Assembly (NCBI RefSeq): GCF_900102505.1
Contig: NZ_FMVT01000003.1
Location: forward strand, 124,001 to 188,000
Origin: Paracoccus tibetensis
Lineage (GTDB): Bacteria > Pseudomonadota > Alphaproteobacteria > Rhodobacterales > Rhodobacteraceae
Reading direction: 5' to 3'
Length of the DNA: 64,000 nucleotides
The notes below the pieces were generated by a model. The model saw only the letters and a list, made by a program, of their open reading frames with translations. It did not search any database and was not told the origin of the DNA. Below are positions 27,272 to 35,985 of the stretch, piece after piece (the first letter of the stretch is position 1; each line of letters starts with the position of its first letter). A program made the translations under genes and the position numbers.

Positions 27272-29139
27272 CAGAAGGCCTGCCCCAATCCAAGGTAAAG
27301 CTGCACGCCGTCGCCGGTATCGCCGCTGACCGGACCGGCCACGTCGAAGCGCAGCGGCCCGACGGGCGTGTCATAGCGCACGCCGACCCCTGCCCCGGCC
27401 TGATCGCCGCTGTCGCCGCCGAAGCTGCTGTCGGTCCAGACCCGGCCGTAATCGGCGAAGGCGACGATGCCGATCCGCTCGCGCACCTGGAAACGGAACT
27501 CGGCGCTGGCATTGGCGACGCTCATGCCGCCGGTCTTGATCGGCCCATCGGGGCCGGGGATCACCTCGGCGCCGAGGCTGCGGAAGGGATGGCCGCGGAC
27601 GCTGCCGCCGCCGCCCGAGTAGAACAGATAGCCGCGCGGCGTCGTGTCGATCTCGCTGCCGAGAATGGTGCCGAGGCGGCCGCGCCCGGCCAGCGTGAAG
27701 CGGTCCCCTTCCCCGAACGAGGCGAAGGCCCTGCCCTCGCCGGTGGCCTGCGCGCCCGAGCCGGTGTCCCCGAAGCCGCGGAAGGGCATCAGGCCGCCCG
27801 ACAGGTAGTAGCCGCGCTTGGCGTTGTTCGGCTCGTCCCGCTGGTCCCAGAGCACGTTCATCGGCAGGGCCAGCACCCGGAAATCGGTGCGGCCATTGGC
27901 GTCGAACACGCGCGAGGCGCGGTATTGCAGCGCCGCATCCGCCGTCAGCCGGTCGCTGAAAATGTGGTTGAAGCCAAGCGCGACGCTGGCGCTGTCCTCG
28001 TCGTAATCCTCCTCGCGGGTGCGGGCGATGCGGGTCTCGAAATAGGCGGTGGTGTCCGGCGTCACGGTGGCGGGTCGGTCGATCCGCAGCGACAGCTCGT
28101 CGTTGCGGTCCGTCGTCTGCGAGCCGATGTTGCTGACGCGCCCCTCGATCCGCAGCCGCTCGGCCCCGCCCAGCAGGTTGCGGTGCATCCAGTAGGCCGA
28201 GACCTGCGCGCCTTCGGTGTTCGAGATCTCGAAGCCCGCGCCGACCCGCCGCGGCCGCTGCTCGACCACGGTCAGGTCCACGTCAAGCACGTTGCCGGGC
28301 GAGAGCTGCTCGGCCTCGGTCAGGGTCACGGCCGAGAAGACGCCGGTGCGGCGCAGGCGCTGGCGCACCGTGTCGAGATCCTCGGGATCGAAGCGCTGGC
28401 CCTCGGGGAAACCGGCGATCTTGCGCAGGCGCCGCTCGTTCAAGCGCTGGTTGCCGCTGACGCGCATCTGCCCGAAGGTGACGGCGGGTCCGGGCGCCAG
28501 GGCGATGCGGCTGTCGACCTGCGCCGCGTTGTGGTCGGCGGTGATCTGCTCGGCGGCCAGGTCGGCCTTGGCGTGACCGGCCGCGCGCCAGCCATCGACG
28601 CCCGCGATCGCCGCGCGGCGCATGACGCCGGTGCCGGCGACTTCTCCGGCGCGGTAGCCGTCGGGGATCTCGCTGCCGGGCGCGACCGGCGCGATCTGCG
28701 CGCGCGAGAAACGGAAGCGCGGGCCGGGCTCGACGACGACGATGGCGTTCCGGATGAACTCGGGCGCGTCCAGCGGCGCCACCTCGGCGGCCTCGATCCC
28801 GTCCAGCTGGATGCTGACGCTGCTGGAATAGTAGCCCTCGTCATAAAGAACGCCTAGGATGCGGGCATAGTCGCCCCGCGCCGCGGCCAGCACGTCCTGT
28901 CCGGTGACGCGGTCCTCGGCCAGCGCGCCGGCGATGAGCGAGGTGTTGCGGAAGGCCCGTTCCAGATCGTCGTCGCCGCCCGAGACGCGGAACTCCAGCC
29001 GCACGGGGCCGTCGTCCGCGCGACCGCCGAACAGGCCCGAGAAGGGGTTGGTGGACTGCGCCCCGGCCCCGACCGGCGCCAGAAGCACGCCGCCGAGCGC
29101 CGTCGTCACCGCCAGAACCGCGCCAATGATCGCCCGCAT
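27271..29139 (-). CDS. tamA: Translocation and assembly module subunit TamA
   Basis: A 622-residue Omp85-family outer-membrane protein. It has a cleavable signal peptide (about residues 1-26, ending VGAGA), POTRA domains in the first half, and a C-terminal 16-strand barrel with the family motif GGGGSVRGHPFRSLG; the last residue is Phe, as usual for barrel proteins. It partners TamB, encoded immediately downstream with overlapping codons. The ATG at 29139 was chosen because it puts the signal peptide at the N-terminus; the open frame reaches 22 codons further but lacks a plausible leader. Confidence 0.93.
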   Translation of the reverse strand: MRAIIGAVLAVTTALGGVLLAPVGAGAQSTNPFSGLFGGRADDGPVRLEFRVSGGDDDLERAFRNTSLIAGALAEDRVTGQDVLAAARGDYARILGVLYDEGYYSSSVSIQLDGIEAAEVAPLDAPEFIRNAIVVVEPGPRFRFSRAQIAPVAPGSEIPDGYRAGEVAGTGVMRRAAIAGVDGWRAAGHAKADLAAEQITADHNAAQVDSRIALAPGPAVTFGQMRVSGNQRLNERRLRKIAGFPEGQRFDPEDLDTVRQRLRRTGVFSAVTLTEAEQLSPGNVLDVDLTVVEQRPRRVGAGFEISNTEGAQVSAYWMHRNLLGGAERLRIEGRVSNIGSQTTDRNDELSLRIDRPATVTPDTTAYFETRIARTREEDYDEDSASVALGFNHIFSDRLTADAALQYRASRVFDANGRTDFRVLALPMNVLWDQRDEPNNAKRGYYLSGGLMPFRGFGDTGSGAQATGEGRAFASFGEGDRFTLAGRGRLGTILGSEIDTTPRGYLFYSGGGGSVRGHPFRSLGAEVIPGPDGPIKTGGMSVANASAEFRFQVRERIGIVAFADYGRVWTDSSFGGDSGDQAGAGVGVRYDTPVGPLRFDVAGPVSGDTGDGVQLYLGLGQAF

Positions 29140-29237
29140 CCTCTCGCCCCGCTCACCTTTTTGTTGGGGCAATTGAAGCAGGATCGGGCCGGGGAATCCA
29201 GTCAATCCGGGTCGGCGGTCCCTCTAATGTCTGACCT

Positions 29238-30185
29238 TTACGTGAGGCGGGTGGGCCCGGCGCCAAGCGCGCCAAGGCATCCGTGCAGGGCCGCCATGTC
29301 GTCGCGGATCAGGAATATCGGCGTGTTCCCGGGGATGTGGCGCATATGCGCCTCGCTCAGGAAGGCCCGCTCGAACAGGGGCATCCGGTCGGCGATGCTG
29401 CGCCCGACGCTGCCGGCAAGGAACATCCCCTCCAGCGGCATGAAGCGCAGCGCCAGCTCGCGGCACAGAAGGCCGGTCAGCTCGGCGAAGAAGTCATAGG
29501 TGCGGACGGCGGCGGCATCGCCGGCCTCGGCGGCCTTCGCGACCTCCTCGCTGCGGACGGAGTCGCTGCCGGTCAGGGCCGCGTGAAGCCGCGAAAGGCC
29601 GCGGCCCGCGAACGTCTCCTCGGTCGAGAAGAAGCCTGCCGCCGCATCCGGGCCGACGGCGTCCACGAGCCGCGCCATGATGTTGGCCGGCAGGTGGGTG
29701 TGTCCCTCCTCGGCCTCGAGCGCGGTGATGGCGCCGCCGGGCAGCGCGCGGACGGCGCAGACGTTGAAGCCGGTGCCGAGGCCGACGACCATCGCCTGCC
29801 CGTTGCGCGCCCGGTCCGCCGGGGCCTCGCGCAGGACCGCGAGGCTGTCGCCGCGCAGGGCCGGCGTCGCGAAGCCGAGCGCGGTCAGGTCGTTGATCAG
29901 CCGGACCTGGTCCGCATCCGTCAGCCGCGCCAGGTTCGTCTCGTCGAAGGACCAGTCGCGGTTGGTCAGCTGGGCGGTGCCGCCGCTGACCGGCCCGGCC
30001 ACCGCGATGCAGACCGAGGCGACATGCGGCTGCCCCTGCTCGGCCAGGAAGCGGCGCACCACGTCGTCGAAGCTGGCGAAGTCGTCGCCGCGAAAGCGCG
30101 TCACCGTCTGCGGGTCGATCGTCCCGTTGCGCGCGATGGCCAGCCGCGCGTTGGTCCCGCCCACATCCCCCAGAAGCATCGCCAT
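29238..30185 (-). CDS. glk: Glucokinase
   Basis: A 315-residue ROK-unrelated bacterial glucokinase that phosphorylates glucose with ATP. The N-terminal ATP-binding signature LLGDVGGTNARLAI (residues 4-17), the NDLTALGFA stretch, GLGTGFNV and the EAEEGHTHLP sugar-binding segment are all present. The ATG at 30185 follows GAGG eight bases upstream. It is a single gene, convergent with nothing and divergent from the small secreted-protein gene across 266 bases. Confidence 0.93.
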   Translation of the reverse strand: MAMLLGDVGGTNARLAIARNGTIDPQTVTRFRGDDFASFDDVVRRFLAEQGQPHVASVCIAVAGPVSGGTAQLTNRDWSFDETNLARLTDADQVRLINDLTALGFATPALRGDSLAVLREAPADRARNGQAMVVGLGTGFNVCAVRALPGGAITALEAEEGHTHLPANIMARLVDAVGPDAAAGFFSTEETFAGRGLSRLHAALTGSDSVRSEEVAKAAEAGDAAAVRTYDFFAELTGLLCRELALRFMPLEGMFLAGSVGRSIADRMPLFERAFLSEAHMRHIPGNTPIFLIRDDMAALHGCLGALGAGPTRLT

Positions 30186-30451
30186 CGGTCGTTCCTCACC
30201 CTCATGCGGTTGGGCCCATGCTTTAGGGCAGATCGCGGCATGTTTCGAGCGGCTCGGCACGTCGAACCGCGTGCGCGTGCAAAAAACATCCGGCGCCCGG
30301 GAGCGCGGCTATTTTGCCACGATGTCAGCGACTTGTTGCATCCCTGCATCTATGAGCGGGTGAAATGTGACCTGACGTTAGGGGAACCAGTGCCAGAACC
30401 CCGGGTTTTGCTGGTGTCAAGACCGAATGACAGAAAAAGGAAGGACCCGCC
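30186..30451. other. Divergent intergenic region between glk and a secreted-protein gene
   Basis: A 266-base stretch without a convincing gene. It must hold the glk promoter on the minus strand and the promoter of the downstream plus-strand gene. The clearest signal is the EcfG-like promoter at 30383-30407. No tRNA, riboswitch or repeat was recognised. Confidence 0.5.
30383..30407 (+). promoter_or_regulatory. Candidate EcfG (general stress) promoter
   Basis: GGAAC at 30383-30387 and GGTT at 30404-30407 are separated by 16 bases, fitting the alphaproteobacterial general-stress promoter pattern GGAAC-N16/17-CGTT with one change in the -10 element. It lies 45 bases upstream of a start codon. 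The same two-part form occurs before nepR in this window. Confidence 0.4.
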
Positions 30452-30880
30452 ATGAACCGCCCCGCATCCAGCCTGACCCGTCTTGGGATGGCCGGCAGCG
30501 TAGCGCTGCTGATGGCACTCCCGGCTTTCGGCGCGACGCGCGCGGATCAGCCGGTCCAGTCCTGGTCGGCCATGGCCGGCGTCGAGGTCGCCGCGCTTCT
30601 CGCGCAGGTGAACGACCTGCCGCTGTCCGAGGTCGCGGTGGACGATCAACCCTACTGCGCCCAGGACACCGAGATCGCGCATACACTGGCGCATGATTTC
30701 GCCGAGGAGCCCGTCGTCACCGCCGGCGCGGGCGGCACCGAGCTTTGGGCGTCGGACCTCTTGGGCACATGGACCGTCGTCGCGCCGCGTGCCGACGACA
30801 CCAGCTGCATCATCGCCTCGGGCATCGGCTACAGCAACGAGCGTGACGCCGAAATCTACTACAGCAGCGCCGGGCTCTGA
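30452..30880 (+). CDS. Small secreted protein of unknown function
   Basis: A 142-residue protein with a clear Sec signal peptide (hydrophobic core GSVALLMALPAFG, cleavage expected near residue 28-31). The mature part of about 110 residues is acidic and contains two cysteines (in PYCAQD and TSCIIAS) that could form a disulfide in the periplasm. I recognise no domain. AAGGAAGG lies just upstream of the ATG. It has a candidate EcfG promoter, hinting at a role under stress. Its end overlaps the end of the convergent crotonase gene by 22 bases. Confidence 0.75.
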   Translation: MNRPASSLTRLGMAGSVALLMALPAFGATRADQPVQSWSAMAGVEVAALLAQVNDLPLSEVAVDDQPYCAQDTEIAHTLAHDFAEEPVVTAGAGGTELWASDLLGTWTVVAPRADDTSCIIASGIGYSNERDAEIYYSSAGL

Positions 30881-31497
30881 GGGGCTTCGACCCGCGCCTT
30901 GAGGGCCGCGACGTGCCCCTCGGCCGCCGCGAGAGGGGGCTCCGCCAGCGCGCATGCGGCGGCGATCAGCTCGGCCGCCGGGGCCAGACGGTCCACCAGA
31001 CCCCAAGCCAGCGCCTCCTCCGCGCCAATCCTTGCGCCGGCCAGCAGGATCATCTTGGCGCGCGCGGGACCGACCAGCCGCACCAGCCGCTCGGGATCGC
31101 CCTGGGGCGGCTGGTAGCCCAGCTTCATCACCGGATAGAAGAACTGCGCCTCGGGCACCGCCAGCCGCAGGTCGCAGGCCAGCACCATGCCGAAGGCGCC
31201 GCCTGCCAGCGTTCCGTTCAGCGCCGCGATGGTGAGGCAGGGCATCGTCGCCATGCGGCTGGACAGCGCGCGCCAGGCATCCGAGCGGGCCAGCCCCCGC
31301 TGCGCCTCGTCCAGATCCGCACCCGCCGAGAAGACCTTGCCGGCCCCGGTCAGCACGACCGCACGCGTGCCGTCGCCCGCAAGCCCCTCGAGCCGCGTCG
31401 TCAGGTCGCGCAGCATCGCCTCGGTCAGGGCGTTGGCCTTGCCCGCGCGGTCCAGCGTCAGCAGGGTCAGCGCGCCGCGGCGCTCTTGCCCGATCAT
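30859..31497 (-). CDS. Enoyl-CoA hydratase/isomerase family protein, short and atypical
   Basis: A 212-residue crotonase-fold protein, shorter than the usual 255-265 residues. The oxyanion-hole segments FSAGADLDEA (56-65) and NGTLAGGAFG (94-103) and the CDLRLA stretch (108-113) are present. However, when aligned by eye on the CD(I/L) motif to rat mitochondrial hydratase, both catalytic glutamates are missing: the Glu144 position is Gly103 and the Glu164 position is Val123. It is therefore probably not a simple hydratase; another CoA-ester reaction, or no catalysis, is possible. It is a lone gene, divergent from the DUF2125 gene. Confidence 0.8.
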   Translation of the reverse strand: MIGQERRGALTLLTLDRAGKANALTEAMLRDLTTRLEGLAGDGTRAVVLTGAGKVFSAGADLDEAQRGLARSDAWRALSSRMATMPCLTIAALNGTLAGGAFGMVLACDLRLAVPEAQFFYPVMKLGYQPPQGDPERLVRLVGPARAKMILLAGARIGAEEALAWGLVDRLAPAAELIAAACALAEPPLAAAEGHVAALKARVEAPQSPALL

Positions 31498-31571
31498 GCG
31501 GTGATGGCTTTCACTTTTCCCCCTGCTGTGTCAGAAATCCCACAGACACACGATTTCCGGAAGGTATCCGC

Positions 31572-33110
31572 ATGTTTCGTCCGCTTGCAACCTCGGCGCT
31601 CGCGCTGATTCTCGGCGCCGGCACGGCGCTGGCCGACGTCACCCCGGCTGAAGTCTGGGAGAGCCTCGAGCGCACCTATACGGACATGGGCTACCAGGTC
31701 GGTGTCGGCGCCCGCAGCGAGGACGGCGACACGCTGCGGTTGGAGAATGTCGTCCTCGGCGCGGCTCAGGACGCGCCCGGCCAGTTCAGCGCGACCTTCC
31801 CGGCCATCGTCCTGACGGATGCCGGCGACGGCACCGTGCGCTCGGTAATCGAGGGCGACATCGCGCTGACCTCGCGCGCGCCAGACCGGATGGGCCGCGA
31901 AGGCGGCTTCGACGCGGTCATGCAGATGCCAGGCAATGAGACGCTGTCCTCGGGCACGCCCGAGGAGATGCAGCACCGCTACACCGTGCCCGAGCTGCGC
32001 CTGACCGGCACCGCGCTTGACTCCGAGGGCGAGTCGCCGCTGACGATGGTGCTGACCGATTTCCAAGGCAACCAGGGCATCCGTCAGGCGACGGGCGGCG
32101 GCAACACGCAGAGCTACGACCTGCGCGCGGCGCGGATGCAGGTGCAGCTGTCGGGGCAGGGGCCGGCACTGGACGCCGAGGGCGAGCCGGACACGGGCGA
32201 GGCCGCGGCGGCCGAGAGCTTCACCGCCGATATCACCGCTGAGCAGCTGGCGCTTGTCGGCACCGGCACCACCCCCGGCGGCGAACTGGACTTCGAGAAC
32301 AACCCGGCCGAGGCGCTGCGGCAGGGGCTGACGATGGACGGCCGCCTCTCGGTCGGCCCCTTCAGCGCGACGATGCAGTCCTCGCGCCGGTCGGTCGAGG
32401 GCGAGGAAACCTCGGGCACCGGCACCGCCGCGGCCGAGGCGGGCGAGATCGGCTTCGCGCTGTCAGAGGCCGGGCTGACCTTCGAGGGCACGACGCGCAA
32501 CATGCAGGTCGAGGGGGCGGGCGACGAGATGCCGATGCCCCTCAGCTACGGCGTCGCCACGGGCACCGCACGGCTCGTCATGCCGATCCTCCGGGCGGAG
32601 GCGCCGCAGCCCTTCTCGCTAACCTATGCGCTGGAGGGGATCACCCTCGACGAGTCGCTCTGGGCCAGCTTCGATCCCGAAAGCCAGCTGCCCCGCGATC
32701 CGGCGAACCTGAACATCGACCTGTCGGGCGAGGCGGTCATCGCGACCGATCTCATCAACGCCGACGGGATGGAGCAGACCGAAGAGCTGCCGATCCAGCC
32801 CCGCAGCCTGTCGGTGAACCGGATGGCGCTGAACGCGCTTGGGGCGACGGCCGAGTTTGGTGGCCAGCTGACCTTCGGCGAGGACCCCTCGCAGCCGGTC
32901 GGCACGCTGTCGGGCGACATTACGGGCATCAACCAGCTGCTCGACACTATGGTCGCCATGGGCGTTCTGCCGCAGGAGCAGCTGATGGGCACCCGGATGA
33001 TGCTGGCGATGTTCGCCCGCCCCGTCGAGGGCGAGCCGGACCGCCTGCGGACCGAGCTGGAATTCCGCGACGACGGCTCGATCTTCGCGAACGGGCAGCA
33101 GGTGCAGTAA
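31572..33110 (+). CDS. DUF2125 family periplasmic protein
   Basis: A 512-residue exported protein: signal peptide MFRPLATSALALILGAGTALA (about 1-21) and then a long, acidic, strand-rich mature part. The overall pattern (repeated LRLENV, LTGTAL, LSVNRMALNALGATAEFGG motifs) matches the DUF2125 family of alphaproteobacteria, whose function is unknown. It contains few cysteines and no visible catalytic motif. The gene has its own upstream region, divergent from the crotonase gene, and ends at a strong hairpin. Family assignment is from memory of the pattern. Confidence 0.7.
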   Translation: MFRPLATSALALILGAGTALADVTPAEVWESLERTYTDMGYQVGVGARSEDGDTLRLENVVLGAAQDAPGQFSATFPAIVLTDAGDGTVRSVIEGDIALTSRAPDRMGREGGFDAVMQMPGNETLSSGTPEEMQHRYTVPELRLTGTALDSEGESPLTMVLTDFQGNQGIRQATGGGNTQSYDLRAARMQVQLSGQGPALDAEGEPDTGEAAAAESFTADITAEQLALVGTGTTPGGELDFENNPAEALRQGLTMDGRLSVGPFSATMQSSRRSVEGEETSGTGTAAAEAGEIGFALSEAGLTFEGTTRNMQVEGAGDEMPMPLSYGVATGTARLVMPILRAEAPQPFSLTYALEGITLDESLWASFDPESQLPRDPANLNIDLSGEAVIATDLINADGMEQTEELPIQPRSLSVNRMALNALGATAEFGGQLTFGEDPSQPVGTLSGDITGINQLLDTMVAMGVLPQEQLMGTRMMLAMFARPVEGEPDRLRTELEFRDDGSIFANGQQVQ

Positions 33111-33128
33111 CGGCAGCTGCGCCGTGCC

Positions 33129-33149
33129 GGCCGGCGATCGTCGCCGGCC
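33129..33149 (+). terminator. Hairpin after the DUF2125 gene
   Basis: GGCCGGCGA at 33129-33137 and TCGCCGGCC at 33141-33149 form a perfect nine-pair stem with a three-base loop. It has no T-run and may act as a Rho-dependent end or mRNA stabiliser between this gene and pmbA. Confidence 0.5.
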
Positions 33150-33185
33150 TGCGACTTCCGCGATGTTCGCAAGCCCGAGGACCAG

Positions 33186-34550
33186 ATGAACCACCACTTG
33201 CCAAGCCGGGACCGCCTGAAGCAGCTGTCCGAGATGATGGTCGATCTGGCGCTGAAGGCCGGCGCCCAGCAGGCCGACGCGATGGCGGTCGAGGGCCGAT
33301 CGGTCAGCATCGACGTGCGGGCCGGCGCGCTGGAGCAGGCCGAGCGGGCCGAGGGCAGCGAGATCGGGCTGCGCGTCCTGATCGGCGGGCGCCAGGCGGC
33401 GGTCTCGTCCTCGGATCACAGTCCCGAAGCCATTGCGGCCATGGCCGAGCGCGCCGTTGCGATGGCGCGCGAGGCGCCGGTGGACGACACGCTCGGCCTT
33501 GCCAACCCCGGACAGCTGTCGGTGCGCCGCGACGCCGAGGGGCTGGAACTGGCCGAGGACGCGCCCGAGCCCGCGCCGGCCGCCTTGCAGGACATCGCGC
33601 TGCGGGCCGAGGCCGCGGCCCTTGCCGTCAGCGGCATCAGCCAGGTCGAAAGCGCTCATGCCAGCCACAGCCAGCGCCGGATGTGGCTGGCCGCCTCGAA
33701 CGGCTTCTCGGGGGGATACGGGCGCAGCGGGCACAACATCTCGGTCGTCGCCATCACGGGCGAGGGGCTCGGGATGGAGCGCGACTACGCCGCCGAATCC
33801 CGTGCCTTCGCCAGCGACCTGCCGCCGCCGGAAGAGATCGGCCGCCTCGCCGCCGCGCGCACGCTGGAGCGGGCAGGGGCGCGCAAGCCGCCGACCGGCG
33901 CCTTCCCCATCCTCTATGACCGGCGCGTCGCGGCGACGCTGGTCTCGCACCTACTGTCGGCCGTCAACGGCAGCGCGGTGGCGCGCGGGGCCAGCTGGCT
34001 GCGCCGCGACCTCGGCGCGCAGGTGCTGCCCGCGGGCATGGACCTGATCGAGGACCCGCTGCGCCCGCGCTACACCTCGTCCCGGCCCTTCGACGCCGAG
34101 GGGCTGCCGACGCGGCGTCGGGCCATCGTGACGGACGGCGTGCTTCAGGGCTGGACGCTGGACCTCGCAACGGCGCGCAAGCTGGGCATGGAGAGCACCG
34201 GCTCGGCCGCGCGCGGGCTGGCTTCGGCCCCCGCGCCCAGCCACAGCAACGTCATCCTGACGCCCGGCGCGGGCAGCGCCGAGACGCTGATGCGCGAGAT
34301 GGGGCGGGGACTTGTCGTCACCTCGATGCTGGGCGCCTCGATCAACGGCACCACGGGCGACTACTCGCGCGGGGCGGCCGGCTTCTGGGTCGAGAACGGC
34401 CAGATCGTCCACGCCGTCAACGAATGCACCATCGCCGGCAACCTGCGCGAGATGCTGATGACCCTGGTCGCCGCCGACGACGCGCTGGCCTGGCGCGGCG
34501 CCGAGGTGCCCAGCCTGCTGGTCGAGGGGATGACCGTTGCCGGCGCCTGA
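33186..34550 (+). CDS. pmbA: Metalloprotease-family protein PmbA/TldE
   Basis: A 454-residue member of the TldD/PmbA family. In Escherichia coli TldD and PmbA (TldE) form a heterodimeric zinc protease that trims microcin B17 and degrades unfolded peptides; TldE lacks the metal site. Supporting segments are AEGSEIGLRVLIGGRQAAVSSS, the ARTLERAGARKPPTG block and the C-terminal EVTIAGNLREML-like stretch (here NECTIAGNLREMLMTL). I see no HExxxH metal motif, consistent with TldE rather than TldD. Its end overlaps the next gene by 14 bases. Confidence 0.88.
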   Translation: MNHHLPSRDRLKQLSEMMVDLALKAGAQQADAMAVEGRSVSIDVRAGALEQAERAEGSEIGLRVLIGGRQAAVSSSDHSPEAIAAMAERAVAMAREAPVDDTLGLANPGQLSVRRDAEGLELAEDAPEPAPAALQDIALRAEAAALAVSGISQVESAHASHSQRRMWLAASNGFSGGYGRSGHNISVVAITGEGLGMERDYAAESRAFASDLPPPEEIGRLAAARTLERAGARKPPTGAFPILYDRRVAATLVSHLLSAVNGSAVARGASWLRRDLGAQVLPAGMDLIEDPLRPRYTSSRPFDAEGLPTRRRAIVTDGVLQGWTLDLATARKLGMESTGSAARGLASAPAPSHSNVILTPGAGSAETLMREMGRGLVVTSMLGASINGTTGDYSRGAAGFWVENGQIVHAVNECTIAGNLREMLMTLVAADDALAWRGAEVPSLLVEGMTVAGA

Positions 34551-35319
34551 GGACGACCTGAAGCTGCTGACCGAGGCCGCCGAGGATGCCGGCGCCATCG
34601 CCATGCGCTACTGGCGGCGCGATCCGAAGGCCTGGGACAAGGGCGGCGACGCCGGCCCGGTGACCGAGGCGGACCTTGCCGTCAACGACGCCCTGCAGGC
34701 GCGGCTTGCGGCGGCCCGGCCGGATTACGGCTGGCTGTCGGAGGAGAGCGAGGCCGACGCGGCGCGGCTCGACGCCTATCGCTGCTTCATCATCGACCCG
34801 ATCGACGGCACCCGAGCCTTCATCGACGGGCAGGACAGCTTCTCGCATTCGCTGGCCGTGGCCGAGGGCGACCGGATCGTGGCCGCCGTGGTACATCTTC
34901 CCGCGCGCAAGCTGACCTATACCGCCACCGCAGGCGGCCCGGCGCTGCTGAACGGCCGGCCCATCGCGCCGACGGACGCCCCGCTCGGCGGGGCGCGCGT
35001 TCTGACCTATCGCGCAGCCTTCGAGCCGCATCACTGGAAGGGCGGCCACGTGCCGCCGATCCGGCGCGAGTTCCGGTCCTCGCTGGCCTGGCGGCTCTGC
35101 CTCGTGGCCGAGGGGCAGTTCGACGCCGCCCTGTCGCTGCGCGCGGCCTGGGAATGGGACATCGCGGCGGGAAGCCTGATCGCCGAACGCGCAGGCGCGC
35201 TGGCGACCGAGCGCGGCGGCGGGCGCATGCGCTTCAACAGCGCGCGCGCCATGGTCGAGGGGATGCTGGTCGCCGGGCCTCGGCTGCACGGCCAGCTTCT
35301 GGACGCGCTGGCGCGCTGA
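34537..35319 (+). CDS. Inositol monophosphatase family protein (CysQ-like)
   Basis: A 260-residue magnesium-dependent phosphatase. Metal ligands are visible in SEES (Glu69-Glu70), IDPIDGTRAF (Asp87, Asp90) and WEWDIAAG (Asp208). It may act on 3'-phosphoadenosine phosphates (CysQ-type) or inositol phosphate; the sequence does not decide. The TTG at 34537 is the likely start: GAGGGGA lies six bases before it and no ATG is nearby. The overlap with pmbA suggests coupling. It abuts the convergent pqiC stop directly. Confidence 0.87.
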   Translation: MPAPEDDLKLLTEAAEDAGAIAMRYWRRDPKAWDKGGDAGPVTEADLAVNDALQARLAAARPDYGWLSEESEADAARLDAYRCFIIDPIDGTRAFIDGQDSFSHSLAVAEGDRIVAAVVHLPARKLTYTATAGGPALLNGRPIAPTDAPLGGARVLTYRAAFEPHHWKGGHVPPIRREFRSSLAWRLCLVAEGQFDAALSLRAAWEWDIAAGSLIAERAGALATERGGGRMRFNSARAMVEGMLVAGPRLHGQLLDALAR

Positions 35320-35985
35320 TCAGAAGATCGGGTCCAGCGAGAAGCTGTCGATGGGCGCGGGGCTCTGGGTCGCGATGGTCGTGCCCGGCCCGGACAGGGT
35401 CGCGATCTGCTGCGCGAGGATCGAGATCGCCTGGCTGAGGGCGGCCGCCGTCGCCGCCGGGGTCTGCGCGGCCATCGGCACGCGAATGTCGAAGCTGCGG
35501 GCATGGTTCGTCCCGCCGCCGGTCAGCCGCTCGTCGGCAACGAAATAGCGCCCGCCAAGCCGGTAGACGCCCGAGGCCTGCGCCAGGGCATGCTCAACCC
35601 GAACCTCGATCACGCGCTGCGGCGGCTCGGCCAGCGGCCAGGGCGTGCCGATGACGGTGGCGCCCGAGACGTCGCTGATGGCGCGGGCGAGGGTGGTGGT
35701 GAAGGCGCGGCTCGGGTTGTCCGCCCACAGATTGTCCGGCGTCGCCCGCACCGCCCCGTCCGGCGTCTGGAACGCCACCTCCTGGTCCGAGGCGTATTCC
35801 GGCAGCGACACGTCCTTCAGCTCGGCCGTCCCGATCCGGTTGGCGACCTGGATGCCGGCGGTCGGCGGGTCGATCAGGTGGCGCGCCGTCTTTTCCGGGT
35901 TCGAGCAGCCTGCGACCGCGAGAGCGGCGATCAGGGCGGTCAGGGGCAGGCGAGAGAGGCGGTGCATGATGAAGGTCCCTGTCAT
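35320..35985 (-). CDS. pqiC: PqiC-like lipoprotein of the PqiABC transport system
   Basis: A 221-residue outer-membrane lipoprotein of the ABC-type transport auxiliary (DUF330) family. The lipobox AVAGC lies at the end of a short leader, with lipidated Cys27 if translation starts at 35985 or Cys21 if it starts at the Met at 35967. The ATG at 35985 overlaps the pqiB stop (ATGA), which favours it. In E. coli PqiC sits at the outer membrane and receives the PqiB tube. The mature domain with ELKDVSLPEYA and IEVRVEHALAQ fits the family. Confidence 0.85.
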   Translation of the reverse strand: MTGTFIMHRLSRLPLTALIAALAVAGCSNPEKTARHLIDPPTAGIQVANRIGTAELKDVSLPEYASDQEVAFQTPDGAVRATPDNLWADNPSRAFTTTLARAISDVSGATVIGTPWPLAEPPQRVIEVRVEHALAQASGVYRLGGRYFVADERLTGGGTNHARSFDIRVPMAAQTPAATAAALSQAISILAQQIATLSGPGTTIATQSPAPIDSFSLDPIF

